Below, piece by piece: positions 1 to 13,900 of a stretch of DNA of 64,000 nucleotides. The notes under the pieces were generated by a model that was given only the letters and a program-made list of their open reading frames with translations, ran no database searches and was not told where the DNA came from. How positions within the stretch are numbered: the stretch's first letter is position 1; the number at the start of each line of letters is the position of its first letter. A program made the position numbers and the translations under genes. This stretch comes from Sipunculus nudus (Eukaryota; Annelida; Sipuncula; Golfingiida; Sipunculidae). The stretch lies in assembly GCA_026874595.1 (NCBI GenBank), contig CM049322.1:23469400-23533399 (forward strand). Reading direction: 5' to 3'.

Positions 1-345
1 TTGGATCAAAAAACAGCTTTACACTTAACCCTTTACTCTTTACAAGCCACTAAAGAGCACTCAAAATGGGCAACTAGAATGCCATGATATGTATAGATTC
101 TTTCAGGACAAAAATATTGCATATTATTTCTTAGTTTCAATGATTTTCAATAATCTTTAGCAAACCCTCTTAGTGATAAAGATACAAAATAAGCTTGAAA
201 AGATATGGCTGTTAGTGTAAATATAAATAGTGTCAGAATTTGTCGGAAATCTAAAATAAATGTAAACAGTAAACGGTTAAAGAAATACAGTTGACAATAA
301 CAAACCATGTATTGCAATATAATTGGTGATGGTAGTGGTTGTGGT

Positions 346-360
346 GGGGGGGGGGGGGGG
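346..360 (+). repeat. G15 homopolymer
   Basis: Fifteen consecutive G after a GGTGGT-rich lead. Other long tracts: G18 at 25129-25146, G11 at 43531-43541, C13 at 19889-19901, C14 at 31256-31269 and C16 at 37373-37388. Confidence 0.85.
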
Positions 361-2268
361 TGTAAGGGTAGGGCCCATGAGAATAAGTGTATGTTTATTA
401 CAGCAGGGGTGTCTGCCAGTGCTGCATCACTAATAAGGTTACCTAGGCAAGGCTGTAGTGAGCAAGAGTTGGGTCTTGGATAATCAAAATGCAAATACAT
501 TACAGCATCTGAAAAAACTTCAATAATTAGAATAGTTTTTAAGCTTTTACTTTAAAATTTCAGAATTCAACAGATTAAATCCACATGTATCCCGGCTGTG
601 AAAAACAAGGGACCCATGGGTCACGGCGCTCAGCTGATCATGATTGGATTATTAAATGTTTCTCCACTGTGATACTACATCGAGTCGAAAAGCTTATGAA
701 TATCATGGACATGTTGGGCTATTATATAGGAATGTGATGTAATATGTGAGTAAATGATAAATGAAATTACCTGACTGATGGATTAATAAAGTCAAATATA
801 GTGGTTTATTTTTTATTTATTTAGGAAGGGTTGAAAATTGTGATATATTTGAGCAAATATGAATGCAATGACAGCAGTAATAAGCAGTAGTAGAATGATG
901 ATAAGGCTATTTGTATGGTAGTCTGCAAGCATTCAATTTGACAGATATGATGTTATGATTAACTATGCTGATGAAGTGATTTATGAATTTGTGACTGTAT
1001 GACACAGTATCTCTTTAGTCTTGACAAGGTACATTATTGTGATGCCCACTATGTCTACATATTACACAATATTGACATAATTTCTGGCATGTACATAGGT
1101 ACCTATGGACGAATAGTTATACAAAATATTAAAGTATGAATATATCTGATTCATCTTGTTCTTGCTTACTGAGGCTGACTTTGGGATGGGGTTCGGAGAA
1201 GGGAAAAGTGAGGGCAGCACGAAGGTAGATGTAGAAATATTCTATCGTAATGTTTTTCATTTATATAAGAATATGAAAAGCTGAGAGGAAAGGGGCCCTC
1301 CTACTTGGTTATAGTAAAGTTCTAAATATATGATTGTAAACTAATACTCTGACAAGACTGTCATGAAGAAAAACAGTAAAAGTTTTGAGATACTGTGATG
1401 CATATGGAAATTTACAGATGGACAGGCAAGTTGACAGAATGGACTGATACCTTTATTTCACTTTCAAGGTAATAATGCATTTAAGTTTATATATAACCCT
1501 ATTTTTTTAAGCATATCCACTTTTTCCATTAAGAAGTTTTTATCTGAATCATTTTTTTATTTACAGGTTTCATAAATTTTTAATAAAAAAAACCTGAAAA
1601 TGTAAGTTAAAATATTAGAATTGTTGCAATCATTATATATACAGAGTAAAAAACTGAAACTATAAGTTAAAATATTAGAATTGTTGCAAAAGTTGCAATC
1701 ATCATATATCCAGAGTGTAGCTCATATTGGGTCATATTATGCATACACATATATTTTATTATTTTTAAATCATAAATGTTTAAACTGAATTTAAAAGAAA
1801 ATAATGCCACAACATGGCATCTACAAGAGTATTCCTTGAATCACTATTAAAAAGTTTTGCACATTGGAGTTTTCAGTACATGCTTAATTTTATTCACCAA
1901 ATTAAAATAAAAGATTCAGTAAATTTGATAAAATAAAACATCTTTTCAAATAAAGTATACACACTGTTGGTTGAATGAGGGACAAACAATATCATTGTGC
2001 TAATTACTATCCCAGTTTTAATTTATTACTGGAATTAATAGTCAATTTCACACCTGGTGAAGTTTTTACTCCTCTGAAGTAAGGAATTACTTATCTCATG
2101 AACATCCACACTTTCATAGCAATACATCACCTTGTGGACACAATTGAATGTACACTTTAATCATTGTAACCCTGGTGGTACAATACAAAATCTAAAATGT
2201 AGCATAGCCTAGAATAAGAATGAATCAAATACAGAAAATAATAACATTCATCTAGTTTATGCACCATC

Positions 2269-2297
2269 GGGGGGGGGGGGGGGGGGGGGGGGGGGGG
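2269..2297 (+). repeat. G29 homopolymer
   Basis: Twenty-nine consecutive G on the plus strand. It is the longest of at least ten G or C tracts of 11 or more in the window and can form a G-quadruplex. Its true length is uncertain because such tracts sequence poorly. Confidence 0.85.
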
Positions 2298-2439
2298 AGT
2301 GCAGGGCAGAGGGGAAGCCTGCTGGTAGTGGCCAAGCTGACCCAAGGCAAGCTGCCTGGGGTGGGTTACATAATGCAAGTGAAGGCTGTACTACTAGGTG
2401 GGCTAGATGTAAACAACACTTGACGGTGTATGAAAACAT

Positions 2440-3835
2440 GAATAAAAGCTATTCTTTCCAATCAATTTCTTTGAAATTTCAGATTTTAAAAGATTAAATC
2501 CTTATGTATATATGCTGTGAAAATTAAATCAACAGTGCCAAAGTTGGACAAAATTTAAGGTATTGATTTTTTATTTATGCTAATAACTTGAAAAATTTGC
2601 AAAATTCAGATCTAAATTTGGGTAAACAATTGAATCTTGATTAAATAAAGTTATATTCCTGAAAAAAAGTCTCTAGGTTCAGCAATTCTCATGTTAGGTG
2701 AGTAAATATATTCCCTGATTTTTTTAAAAATTGCATTATGTTTTGGCCCATAACTTCAAAATAATACCCAATACTGACCTAATTTTTGGTATGTTCATAG
2801 AAAATGTATGAAAGAATGTAAATACTAAATAAAATAAAAAACAGATAAGTGGTTTTGATATTAGGCAGCCTTGAAGTGTAACAATGGCTTTTTTGTGGAA
2901 AACAGAGTTTTTTTCCTTAATATCTCGAAGGAACGAAGTCCTAATGACCGAATTTTTGGTATGGTAGGAGATTTTGGGGACATCTAAAATTATGTCAACA
3001 GCCTGGGGAGCATAGAGATGTGCACTGAATGACCTACAGTCATCAAAGTGGACTGCTTGACAATGCAAGAGAATACAAAAGAGCCTCCAAAAAAATTCAA
3101 TAACTAGCCTAATTTTGCAGCTTTTATTTTCAAATTTCAGATTTTAACAGATTAAATCCTTATGTATACATGCTGTGAAAATTAAATCCACAGTACTTAC
3201 AGGAAAAAAACATGCCGTGGCCAAAGTTGGGCAAAATTTAAGGTACCAATTTTATATTTTTGCCAATATTTAAAAAAATTTAACAGATTTTGATATAATT
3301 TTTGGTATACAATTAAATTTTGATAAATTAAAGTTGTATTACTGGAAAAATGTCCCTACCTTTAACACTTTTGGTCTTAAGTGACCAAATATCTTCCTGA
3401 TTTTTTTACAAAGTCCATTATGTTTGGGCCCATAACTTTTTTAAATTTTATAATACTGACTTAATATCTGGCATGTACATAGAAACTATATAGAGGAATA
3501 TTTATGGTAAATATGAAGAAAACCAGATGAGTGGTTTTGATATTAGGCAGTCCTGAAGTGTGAAAATAGATTTCTAATAAAAAATTGAGGTTTTTCCTTA
3601 ATATCTCGAAGGAACAAAGTCCTATTGACCCAATTTTCGGCATGGTAGGAGATTTTGGGGACATCTAACTGTATGCTGAATTTCAGATTCCTTGGTTCAA
3701 TGGTGTCGAAACGTGCCAGTCTTACAGACGGACATCTGGACGGATGGACAGTCGGACGGACGACGGACAATGGACCACGACTATAGCTCAGATGACTTAT
3801 AGTCAGGAGCTAATAAATTAAATATACTTACAAGA
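2440..3835 (+). repeat. Two copies of an interspersed repeat (family R2)
   Basis: Copies at about 2440-3060 and 3070-3835 share, in order, GTTGGGCAAAATTTAAGGTA, GGGCCCATAACTT, ATCTCGAAGGAAC and TGGTAGGAGATTTTGGGGAC. The second ends with a GGACGGA-type tract and ACCACGACTATAGCTCAGAT. Open frames here on the minus strand are repeat translations. Confidence 0.7.
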
Positions 3836-5149
3836 AAAAACGTGCTATGGTCAAATTTGGGCAAAATTTAAGGTACCAATTTTATATTTTTGCTAATATT
3901 TAAAACAAGGGACCTATGGGTCACGACGCTCAGCTGTTATATATGATAAAAAAATATTATTTAGAAATGAGGCACATGCTGGTTTTGTGTGGTAATAAAT
4001 ATAAGCTGTATTATGAGTTGTTGTTGTTTAGCTTATGTATGATTTTGATAGTACCTTTGGAGACAGGGAAGAGGATTGATTTCATTTATTTTATTAACAA
4101 ATTGAGTACTACTGTCACACAGATTTTGACTTGGCCATATAACTTATAAGCAGAACATATAATATAATGTTTAATTATTTATTAAAAAAATTACAAATAT
4201 TGTCCCAAATATAATTTTTATTAAAAATAATAAGAGAATCATATGATTTTTTAAAATGAAATATAACTGATATGATTATTAAAATAATATTAAAGAATAT
4301 ATTCATGAATGCATTCATGAATACATTTTGAAAGTATTTGCACGAGTATCCATATACTTTCATTTTTACCTGAATTCCCATTCTTTATGCAAGAAATTTT
4401 ATAATGGAGTACATAATCATATTCGTATTTAAATACAATTACAAGGTATTCGCACCATGTCTGGTATTTATTCAGTTTTCACCAAACAATGATGTTGAGA
4501 ATCCAGAATATACAAATTTCACACATTTAAATAATGATCATAAGTACCTGGTTTTATGGCTTTTATTTATATTAAAAAATAACTGTAAAAAATTCATTTT
4601 GGACTAATTTCACATCAATGTACACACTAGACACAGTAGGAATCTATATTAATATTATCAACTGCATCTTTGTCTATCATTAATTTCCTTCATATAATCC
4701 TTAATGATTAGTAATGAATAATATGATTTACTTCTTTATCATTAAAAATGAACTGAAAAATGCCATAGGTGACTGCATGGTGTTATTTGGAATATGTGAC
4801 ATTCTACCCATCGATACAAGATTCTTATATCATCAGTAACTGCAAGTTAATTTCCTGTTATTATAAACTAACAAATTCCTTTTCTATTTTTCTTTAATTT
4901 GTTATTAAAAACCAATAAAAATTTATTAATTTATTGTTTATTGTTATGTTGTTGGTTAAAACTACTAGATGAGTTGGGTTGAACACCTGGATCAACTGTG
5001 GCTGGCCATAAGCTGCCTGGATTCTCCCCTCAAGCGTGCATAATTTGATGAAAGGTCAACAAGGTCAACATACAGGTGACTCAAGAGGGGCTGGAGAGAG
5101 CCAAAGTCTGACAGGGTCTCATAAAAAACATTAATAAAAGCTACAATAT

Positions 5150-6546
5150 TTGGCAAATTTCTTTCAGCTTTCTAAACTAAAAAGCTGAAATCCTTATGTG
5201 TGCATGATATGAAAATTATATCAACAGTGCTCACGGGAAACAAACGTGCCTTGGTCACAGTTGGGCAAAATTTAAGGTACTAATTTTATATTTATACTAA
5301 TAACTTATAAAATTTGAAAAATTCAGAACTAATTTTTGGTATTCAATTGATTCTTGATTAAATAATGTTACATCCCTGACAAAAAAATCTCTAGCTTCAG
5401 CAATGCCCTTGTTAAGGGAGTAAATATATTTCTTGATTTTTTACAAAGTGCATTATGTTTGGGCCCATAACTTAAAAAAAATACACAATACTGACATCAT
5501 TTCTGGCATGTGCATAGTGAATGTATAGAAAAATATGAATATTATATATGATCAAAGTCAGATCAGTGGTTTTGATATTAGGCAGTCTTAAAGTGTATCA
5601 TTGGGTTTTTAATGGAAAAATGAAGTTTTTCATTGATATCTCGAAGGAATTAAGTCCTAGTGACCAAATTCTTGGCATGGTAGGGGATTTTGGAGACATC
5701 TTACTGTATGCGGAATTTAAGGAACTTAGAGCTGAAGCTGGGAAGCTGAGCTCTTGCAAACTGCATAACACTAGCTTGATGTAAACAATATGTTACATGG
5801 TGCTTGAAAACTTGAATAAAATCTACAGTTTTTGATCAACTGGTTTCAAATTTTTGGTGTTAACAGTTGAAATGCTAAAAAAAACATGCTGTGAAAATTA
5901 AATCCACAGCAGTTACAGCAAAAAAACGTGCCATGGTCAAAGTTGGGCAAAATTTAAGGTACCAATTTTTTATTTTTGCTAATATTTTTAAAAATTTTAA
6001 ACATTTTGATCTAATTTTGGGTATACAATTTAATTTTGATTAATAAAAGTAATATTACTGGAAAAAAAGTGCTTAGCTTTAACAAGTTTTGTGTTAAGTG
6101 ATAAAATTTCTTTCCTGATTATTTACAAAATGCATTATGTTTGGGCCCATAACTTTTTAAAATTAAATAATACAGACCTAATTTCTGGCATGTACATAGG
6201 AATTATATAGAGGATTATTTATAGGAAATATGAGGAAAAACAGATGAGTGGTTTTGATATTAGGCAGTCCTAAAGTGTGAAAATAGGTTTTTAATAAAAA
6301 ATTGAGGTTTTTCCTTAATTTCTCAAAGGAATGAAGTCGCAAAGACCCAGTTTTCGGCTTGGTAGGAGATCTTGGGGACATCTAACATTATGCTGAATTT
6401 TGGATTCCTAGGTCTTACGGTTTCAAAACGTGCCACATCTACGGACGGACGGACGGACGGACTGACGGACGGACGGACGGACAGACGGACGGACGACGGA
6501 CAATGGACCACGACTATAGCTCAGATGACTTATAGTCAGCTGAGCT
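5150..6546 (+). repeat. Two more R2 copies, ending in a (GGAC)n tract and terminal hairpin
   Basis: Copies at about 5150-5780 and 5800-6546. The second carries GGACGGACGGAC tracts (6444-6500) and ends TAGCTCAGATGAC-TTATA-GTCAGCTGAGCTA, a 13-bp stem hairpin with one mismatch that seems to mark the family's 3' end. Confidence 0.7.
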
Positions 6547-8174
6547 AAAAAATTTAAAAGATTTTGATCTAATTTGGGGTATACAATTAAATTTTGATTA
6601 ATTAAAGTTGTATTACTGAAAAAAGTCCCTAGCTTCAACATTTTATGGTGTTAAGTGACCAAATATTTATCCTGATTTTTTACAAAGTGCACTATGTTAT
6701 GGCCCATAACTTTTTGAAACTAGAATACGGGTAGTCGACAAGCGACTACATGTATCCACCAAAATCAGAGTAGAACGGGTGAAGTGAGGCATGGATTGAG
6801 TGGCAAGGGGAAAGAGTGAAGTGTTGCATATAAGCATGGATGTCTGCAGCTGAAATGTGTATGTAGGTTGTGCCACCTACCACAAAATCCAGAAAGCTGT
6901 TCAAGTTGTATACATATGCAAAATTTAGGGCAGATAAGTCAAACCACTACATGTATATAAGTGATTTTAGCCCGTGGCAGACAAACAGATGGATGCTGTG
7001 TAAAAATGGTTACAGGTGGCGGCACCAGTTTTGGGTATGATAAAGAGCTATGTGAGATCTATAAACATGCAAAATTTTGGCCCAATCGGTCAAACGGTTC
7101 CCGAGATATGAGCTTGGATGTCTGCAGCCTAAACTAGATTGTAGGTGGCGCCAACTGTCATAAAATCAAGAGAGCTGTCCAGGATGTATAAACCTGCAAA
7201 ATTTTAGGCAGATATATGTCAAACCACTGCCTAGATATGAGTGATTTTATCCCACGGCAGACAAACAGACGGATGCTGTGCAAAAATGGCTGCAGGTGGC
7301 GCCACCAGTTTTGCATATGATAAAGAACTATGTGAGATCTATACACATGCAAAATTTTGGCCCAATCAGTCAAATGGTTCTCGACATATGAGCTTGGATG
7401 TCTGCAGCCTAAACTAGATTGTAGATGGCGCAACCTGTCATAAAATCAAGAGAGCTGTCCAGGATGTATAAACCTGCAAAATTTTAGGCAGATATGTCAA
7501 ACCACTGCTGAGATATGAATAATTTTAACCCAAGGCAGACGAACAGATAGACACTGTGCAAACATGGTTGCAGGTGGCGCCACCAGTTTTGCGTATGATA
7601 AAGAGCTATTTGAGATCTATACAAATGCAAAAATTGACACTGGGCAGAGAAGAAAGGTCAGAGGTCAACGCAGTTGGTAAGGCACCAGTTCACAGGTGAC
7701 TCAATAATTGGTGTACGTTTCGTAAAAATCCGTCCAGTAGTCTCAGAGTTCTCCGGAAACGAACGTGGCAAGGGCGGAACCCGTTCAAAAACGGTATCTG
7801 CAAAACTTTGTTTTGGTGGATACAATTATATAATACAGACCTAATATCTGGCATCTACATAGGAACTATAAGAGGAATATTTATGGTAAATATGAGGAAA
7901 AAACAGATGAGTGGTTTTGATAGGCAGTCATGAAATGTGAAAATAGGTTTTTAATAAAAAAATTGATGATTTCCTTAATTTCTCAAAGGAACAACGTCGT
8001 AAAGACCCAGTTTTTGGCTTGGTAGAAGTTCTTGGGGACATCTAACATTATGCCTAATTTTGGATTCCTAGGTCTTATGGTTTGAAAACGTGCCACATCT
8101 ACAGATGGACAGATGGACGACGGACAATGGACCACGACTATAGCACAGATAACTTACAGTCAGCTGAGCTAAAT
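6547..8174 (+). repeat. R2 copy split by insertion of composite element A
   Basis: R2 sequence runs to GGCCCATAACTTTTTGAAA at about 6718, is interrupted by element A, and resumes at about 7827 with TATATAATACAGACCTAATA. It continues to the GACGGACAATGG tract and the AGTCAGCTGAGCTAA end at 8174. The split order dates R2 before element A. Confidence 0.7.
6718..7826 (+). mobile_element. Composite hairpin-flanked element, copy A
   Basis: Starts ACTAGAATACGGGTAGTCG with a 7-bp stem-loop (GTAGTCG/CGACTAC, 6731-6749). It ends with a hairpin GTATCTGCAAAAC...TTTTGGTGGATAC (7794-7823) and CAATT. Between are modules of about 290 bp carrying GGTGGCGCCACC-like palindromes and GCAGACAAACAG. It interrupts another repeat. 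It has no coding capacity, so it is non-autonomous. A Helitron-like or other origin is possible but unproven. Confidence 0.65.
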
Positions 8175-10826
8175 ATAGCAAAAGAATATAGCAGGTTCAC
8201 ATGGCCAAATTAAACCAACACCACTAATATGGCCAGTCCCAGTGTCACACTTCACAACTAACAACTAGATGTGGTTGGACAATGGTCCTCAGAGGGCCCC
8301 ACATTCCTGGTAGTGCTGGACTAGTTTACATATGGGTGAAAAGTTTAGGTTAAAGTTGAAAAATATGACAAACAGAATAAGGTTTTTATCCATATGCATG
8401 AAGGAAGAATCCTACTTGTTCAAATAATATCAAAGAAGATATGTCTGAAATACTGTGTGCAATAGAAAATCACAGATTGTACTCTGTTGCCCATATTTGA
8501 TTTTGAGCAAGTCTGTATTTCAATAGGTCAGAAGCCCCCATAAAAGCACCAATGATCCCTGTGAATTTGAGAAAGATCAAGCATGTTCTTGTTGAGATAT
8601 CTGGTGTGATTGGGCTGTGGTGGCCATATTGAAATTCCGACAAGTCTGTAATTCGATAGGTCTGGATCCCTCATAGGTACCAATCATTCCTGCAAATTTT
8701 GGAAAGCTACAGTATGTTGTTGTAAAGTTATCGCTGGTGAAAGAAAGTGTCACTGACAGAAGGACGGACTGACTCGGTGATCACTATACAGCTTAATCTC
8801 CCATGCATCCGCATGTGGTCTTTGTTTACTTCAGCAGCGTTTGACCCGACACCTAGCAGGTAAAAACGAACATGAACGTGCACAGATATACTCGGACTCG
8901 GTCTTTTTTCAAATGCCACAAACTTTTCACCGAGTGCGTGTCACAACATTGTGTCCACTCATGGGTGTGTCCTGCCATCTGCGGGTGAGAATGGATATTA
9001 ATAAATCATGTGACCATTGTCATGTGACTTTTTAAATGGCATGTTTCAACATGTCTATGATTTACTTACGCGACCAGAGGAATGCTCAGGAAATCCATAA
9101 AATAGCGGGTAAATATTCTGACTGCAGTGAACTGACCATAATTAAACGAAAGTGCATAAAAAAATGTATAGTTATTCAAAATATCAGATTTCAAAATGGT
9201 TTAGCAAAGCTAGGGTACACATTTTTGTGAGTGCCAGCTGGTCCCGAGGTGCGGTCTGTCATGAGGTCAACCCTGATCAGCTGATGGATTTGGCCAGCAA
9301 AACTGTATATAAATCCTTTAACCGTGACGTTATTTCAGTATGATTTTATAAAAAAAACGGTGAAAACAGGACTGTTACTTTTTAAATGATTTAATTAAGT
9401 CTGAACGTAAACTGCAAAGCAGCTAAAATCACATGCAGAGCAGGCTGCCAATGCGCGTGTACATGTAAAGGCTTTAACTTTACAAAAGCTGTGCACAGCT
9501 TGGCAGCCCTGAGGTTGGTCTCTGGGTCTGCGTAGCGTGTCATCTCCACGGTTATGACCCTTGACCTCATTCAGTGGATGCATGTTTATGGCGACCGAAG
9601 CGGTGGTTCACGGGCGAAAACACTTGGTCAAATTAACGCTTGTAGAATAATTTTTTGCTTAGCACAGAGATGGGAGCTCGGAATATGGATCATGGGTACC
9701 CTTTCCATCATAGTATATAATTGAAAATACGCGTATTCTTTTAGCAACGATAGGGTACACAGTCAAACATCGGGTATGAAGCGGTGCCTGTGACACGCTC
9801 ACTCGCTACGTTTCGGAGCACTGACACGTTATCCACTCTGGTTTGTCTATTAAAACTTGCTATTTATTCAGGATTGGTTTATACTTGATTTATTTAAAAG
9901 AATCAAGCTTTAACACTGGTCGTCTGTCCGACAAAAACAATATGCTGAAATTTCCCAACGGTCATAGTACTCGCAGTTATCAATAGGTGGCGCGTGTGTA
10001 CTTTAAACACCAAATCTCATTTAAATATGCTAATGAAGCACGGGAGTTCAAGCTGTATAGGGCACTGCTTGTCAAGCGGGGCCCTAATTACTACTATTAT
10101 GACTACTCTAATACAGAATATCTAGACTGATTTTATACATGGTGACTGGTTTAATGCAATGGTTCTGTCTGGTCTTTCCTCAGTTACTTGATTTGGGAGA
10201 TAACACTAAACTAGAAACAAGTTCTCCAGTAGACTAAAACACCAACTCAGTTGGAAGTGAACAATTTCATATTTTCTTTGAATAAATTTCAAAATTTTGC
10301 ATCTTTTAAGTAATGTTTAAAACAGAAAATTTATTAATAACTAGAATTACAGAAGACATGCATTCATCCATGTACTGATCTGCGTCCAGATCCACCCCAC
10401 AATTTCATGAATCCACCCTTAATGTTTAATTGGCTCCTGTTGCCCGTCTGCTAACAGCCTGCCCTTCCATAAAATATTATTACAGTCCATTATGAATGTT
10501 TTAAGAGATAGTTGGTAAACCAAGCCGGGCAAACAGAGAATGAGAATTTTGCTGTATCCACAAGCAACACCCTCCTCAGCCAATGGCTGACTGTTCAACA
10601 AACTTTCAGAGAAATACATTACAAAATTTTGGAGATATTACATGTGGACAAAGAAACGGATGCAAAAGGAGCACAACTAAGTCTTGACCAGATGCCTGTT
10701 GAAATAAAAAGGACTGTTCTAACCAATTCTGAGATGCTATGTTCAAAAAGCAAAATTTATGAACAGATGAATGGAGTTTATCCACATATCAACACCGTAT
10801 TGCAATGGCAGGGATGGTATATTTAC
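8175..10826. other. DDX6 last-intron sequence without recognised exons
   Basis: Moderately GC-rich between 8750 and 10080, with CpGs and short open frames on both strands that resemble no known protein. The plus frame 10512-10838 overlaps the DDX6 exon antisense and is probably chance. I searched by eye for the missing DDX6 C-terminus (KPIP, YVAEYH) without success. Confidence 0.5.
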
Positions 10827-10980
10827 CTGTCATCATAGGTGATGAGGTTTATAGCGATACCTAGATGACCATAACGACCTGATCTCCCGATCCTATGAAG
10901 GTATGTCTCTGCATGCCTGGGAAAGTCGAAGTTGATCACCACGTTCACCGCCTGAATGTCAATGCCTCTTGTGAATAAAT
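10827..10980 (-). CDS. DDX6: DDX6 exon 10: motifs V and VI
   Basis: 154 nt; acceptor GTTTTCAG, donor GTAAAT, exit phase 2. Reads [20 protein letters not shown] then [42 protein letters not shown] is motif V and HRIGRSGR is motif VI with the arginine finger. A further exon must follow; none recognisable lies between 10826 and 1, so the last intron exceeds 10.8 kb or the exon was missed. Confidence 0.96.
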
Positions 10981-13900
10981 CTGAAAACACATGAATCCAA
11001 AATCATTCTGGTTGAACTATCCCCCAAATCTAAAATTTATATTTGCTAAAAACTGTAAGAGAAGTTAATTATTTAATTTATTTGAAGTTTCTACAGTAAA
11101 CAAGGGCCCAGTAGCACAAATAGTCCCCCACCACAAGTTTGAACAAGGAGTGTGACTATCCTGAAACCTTGACAAAAACCCTTTTTAAAAGTCAGGATAA
11201 ATGCTAATAAAAAGCAGATTTAAAAAGAAAGTGGATGATTCACTTTTCCGTAATTCATATGACAGTTTCCAACTGGGGACTGTAGGGGGTTGTAATTTGT
11301 AAACTAAACAAAAGACAAAAGGGTCAGGTCACACACAGACTCAACTACTGTACATGATCATGGGTATCAACACGTAACAACTGTTATAAAAAACTGATGG
11401 CTGTCAAGGTAGTTACTGTAACATTTTTATTCTGACAGCTCATGCTGACACTGGAATATTTGGTTTGTAACAATTTAAATGTTTAAACATAAAGTGTTTA
11501 AACACCTAAAATTGTAAACTTTTGTGACTGGTAAAGTTTGTATTAGCATGAAGAAGAGGTTTTGTAGATGAACTGTTCAAGTCCAATCTTTTTCATTTAC
11601 TTTGTTCTAAGAGATTGTTGACCATGACATGAAAGCTAAAGATAAAACATTTCAAATTCAAGAATAAGCGTAAAATACCATTTCACCTCACAGAGTAAGG
11701 CACCATAGCCGGCACAGTCTGCAGGCAAAAATCACATAGCAGTCATGTAGGTCTGCCATTTTTTGTAGTATAAACTGGTGCAACTATTCCATATATGTAA
11801 AAAACATGAAATTATACAATTTATAATAGAGATAAAAAAATACAAAGTACTGTGGAAATCCTTTTTGAAAATAATTATGTTGAAATGTGTTTATTTATAA
11901 AGGTATCCTTGAATATGATTTGAAGGCTGGGGTGTTCTTATTAACTTATCTGAAGGAAAGTGGGAATAAATTTGGATCACGGAAAGTTGTTACAAAAGTG
12001 TACCACTGGCATGTTATGATGACATAGCAGTCATGTGATTGGTTTGATTGGAAAACCTGTTAATCATTAGTGCAGGAGTTCATGAGATAAAGGATGAAAT
12101 ATTTTGGACAATTTACGCATACATGTGAAATCAGAAAATTACATGATAAACAAGTCTTGCGGAAAGATCAGTTTAAATATAATTCCTTTAAATAAAGTAT
12201 TCATTCAATTCCTCTATGGATTCTTGTTTATGAAGGCTACACTGCTGTTATCCAGTAAAGTGGAACAGGCCATTTCCCATCGTTGAAAGACGTGGCGCCA
12301 CTTGCACGTCATACATCAGTCTGCAAAGTCTGAGTATGTCTGCAAAATTTGCTAAGAAAGTGTCTTGGGTTTTAGAGTTTCAGTAAAAGAAGGGAGTGTG
12401 ATGGACTAACAGAAGGATGCCCACCATTTTAGTAGTCCTCCCTCCTATGGCAGTGGACAATAATAAGTGACCCATGGGTCATGACGATCAGCTGACTCAG
12501 ATGACATTCACAAAAGGAATTTTATCATCTGAATGCAAAATTTTGTAGGTGGCATCCCTACTGAAGTGTAGCAATTAAGAGTTTTTCAAAATTAACATGA
12601 AGAAAAAGTTTTATGATATTATGTCAAGCCATTCCCATGAAATCTAGCCTTTTTGTCAGTTGAACTGAAAATGACCATGCAAATTTTTAAGGACATTTCT
12701 TGATGTCAACACAGAAGATTCTAGGTCCAACTTATGTTTTGTACCCTGCCTGACTGTCTGGGTGTCACCAGAGAGCTGTGATTTGTGTATTGTGTTACCG
12801 GTACATCTTTAAGTTGGGATAATAGCCATTTGCTCTTTTTGTCAATTAAATGTGCATTCATATGGAGTGTCATGTTACAGTTTAGATAATTGTGCAAGAT
12901 AGTTGGGTAAAGGACACAAGTGTCTCGTTAGATGTTAATTTCAGGGCAGTTAGAGAGCACACGTCTCATCACTAATTTGTTGTACATTTCAAAGGAAGTA
13001 CACCTGTGTAAGTTTGACTGTCTTTCTCAAACACTGTTACTTATTAATAATCAAGCAGTGATTGACAGCAAAATTTGGAGTGATGACTGGCTGGGAGAAC
13101 TATCTGGAGTTGTGATGTCAGGAAGCATTGATAAGAAGGGCCCGTTTCAGATTGCCGGGGAGGTATAGTTGACGATACCTACAGCAGTCCTGGGGCCGAA
13201 CTGCATATGTTACAGTGGAGACAGCTGAGATGTTGTATCTTCAAGTGTAGTTAGTCAGTGTCTGAGGAAGCCACAAGTGATTTTCTCTGTAAAGGACTTC
13301 AGAGCAAATAACACATTTTGCCGACAGACTGGTAATCTGGCAGATTGATACTTGCTGTGTGGGCTTCCAGGAACAGAACTAGGACTTTATATATACGCAT
13401 TACCATAGAGGTACAGGATATTGCTGTGTGGAAGCTTATTCTGGTACCAGGTCTGGATGATACCAGGAGATATCAGCTGCAAGAGACTGATTCATCGCTC
13501 TGAAAGAATAGTCTGTGTGCGCCACCTGAACTGTGAAACGTATGAACAGAGTGAGACTGAGGTTTACCGAAACTCCATGGATACAGGACAGTGTAACATC
13601 CCTGTGTTACTTGTATGGTGAAAGCCATGTGGTTATGAACTGAGTGATCAGGAACAGTGCTGTTTACCATCATGATTGGACTGTGTATTAATGGGATTAT
13701 ATTCATTACTGTTGTAAAGTGAGCACCTCTCCAGAGAATGTAATTTTTTGTTAATATATACATTATTGTTTTGTTAACACAGGTCTTGTTTTTTTGGGGG
13801 GGAGTGTATGTATGTATAAGTGCAGCCAGTTTGTTTGATTATTAAAAGAAGCTGGTCATTCACATCTTTACCGGTGTGACATTGGGTGCTTAAAATGTTT

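Larger units (their letters stand above)
1..2439. other. AT-rich intronic or intergenic sequence, no gene seen
   Basis: No exon with recognisable homology on either strand. A repeat start motif AACAAGGGACCCATGGGTCA lies at 603. A 40-bp internal duplication (AAGTTAAAATATTAGAATTG at about 1603 and 1663) and the G tracts are the only structure. If the DDX6 last exon is left of base 1, this is its final intron. Confidence 0.6.

Noticed and set aside
2157-2439. Poly-Pro frames on the minus strand
   Set aside because: Translation of the G29 homopolymer.
10512-10838. 108-codon plus-strand frame overlapping DDX6 exon 10
   Set aside because: It runs antisense into a well-supported exon and has no family resemblance.
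12937-12974. Possible further C/D snoRNA (GTGATGA...CTGA on the minus strand)
   Set aside because: Only about 21 nt between the boxes, too short for a C/D snoRNA, and the closing stem needs a bulge.
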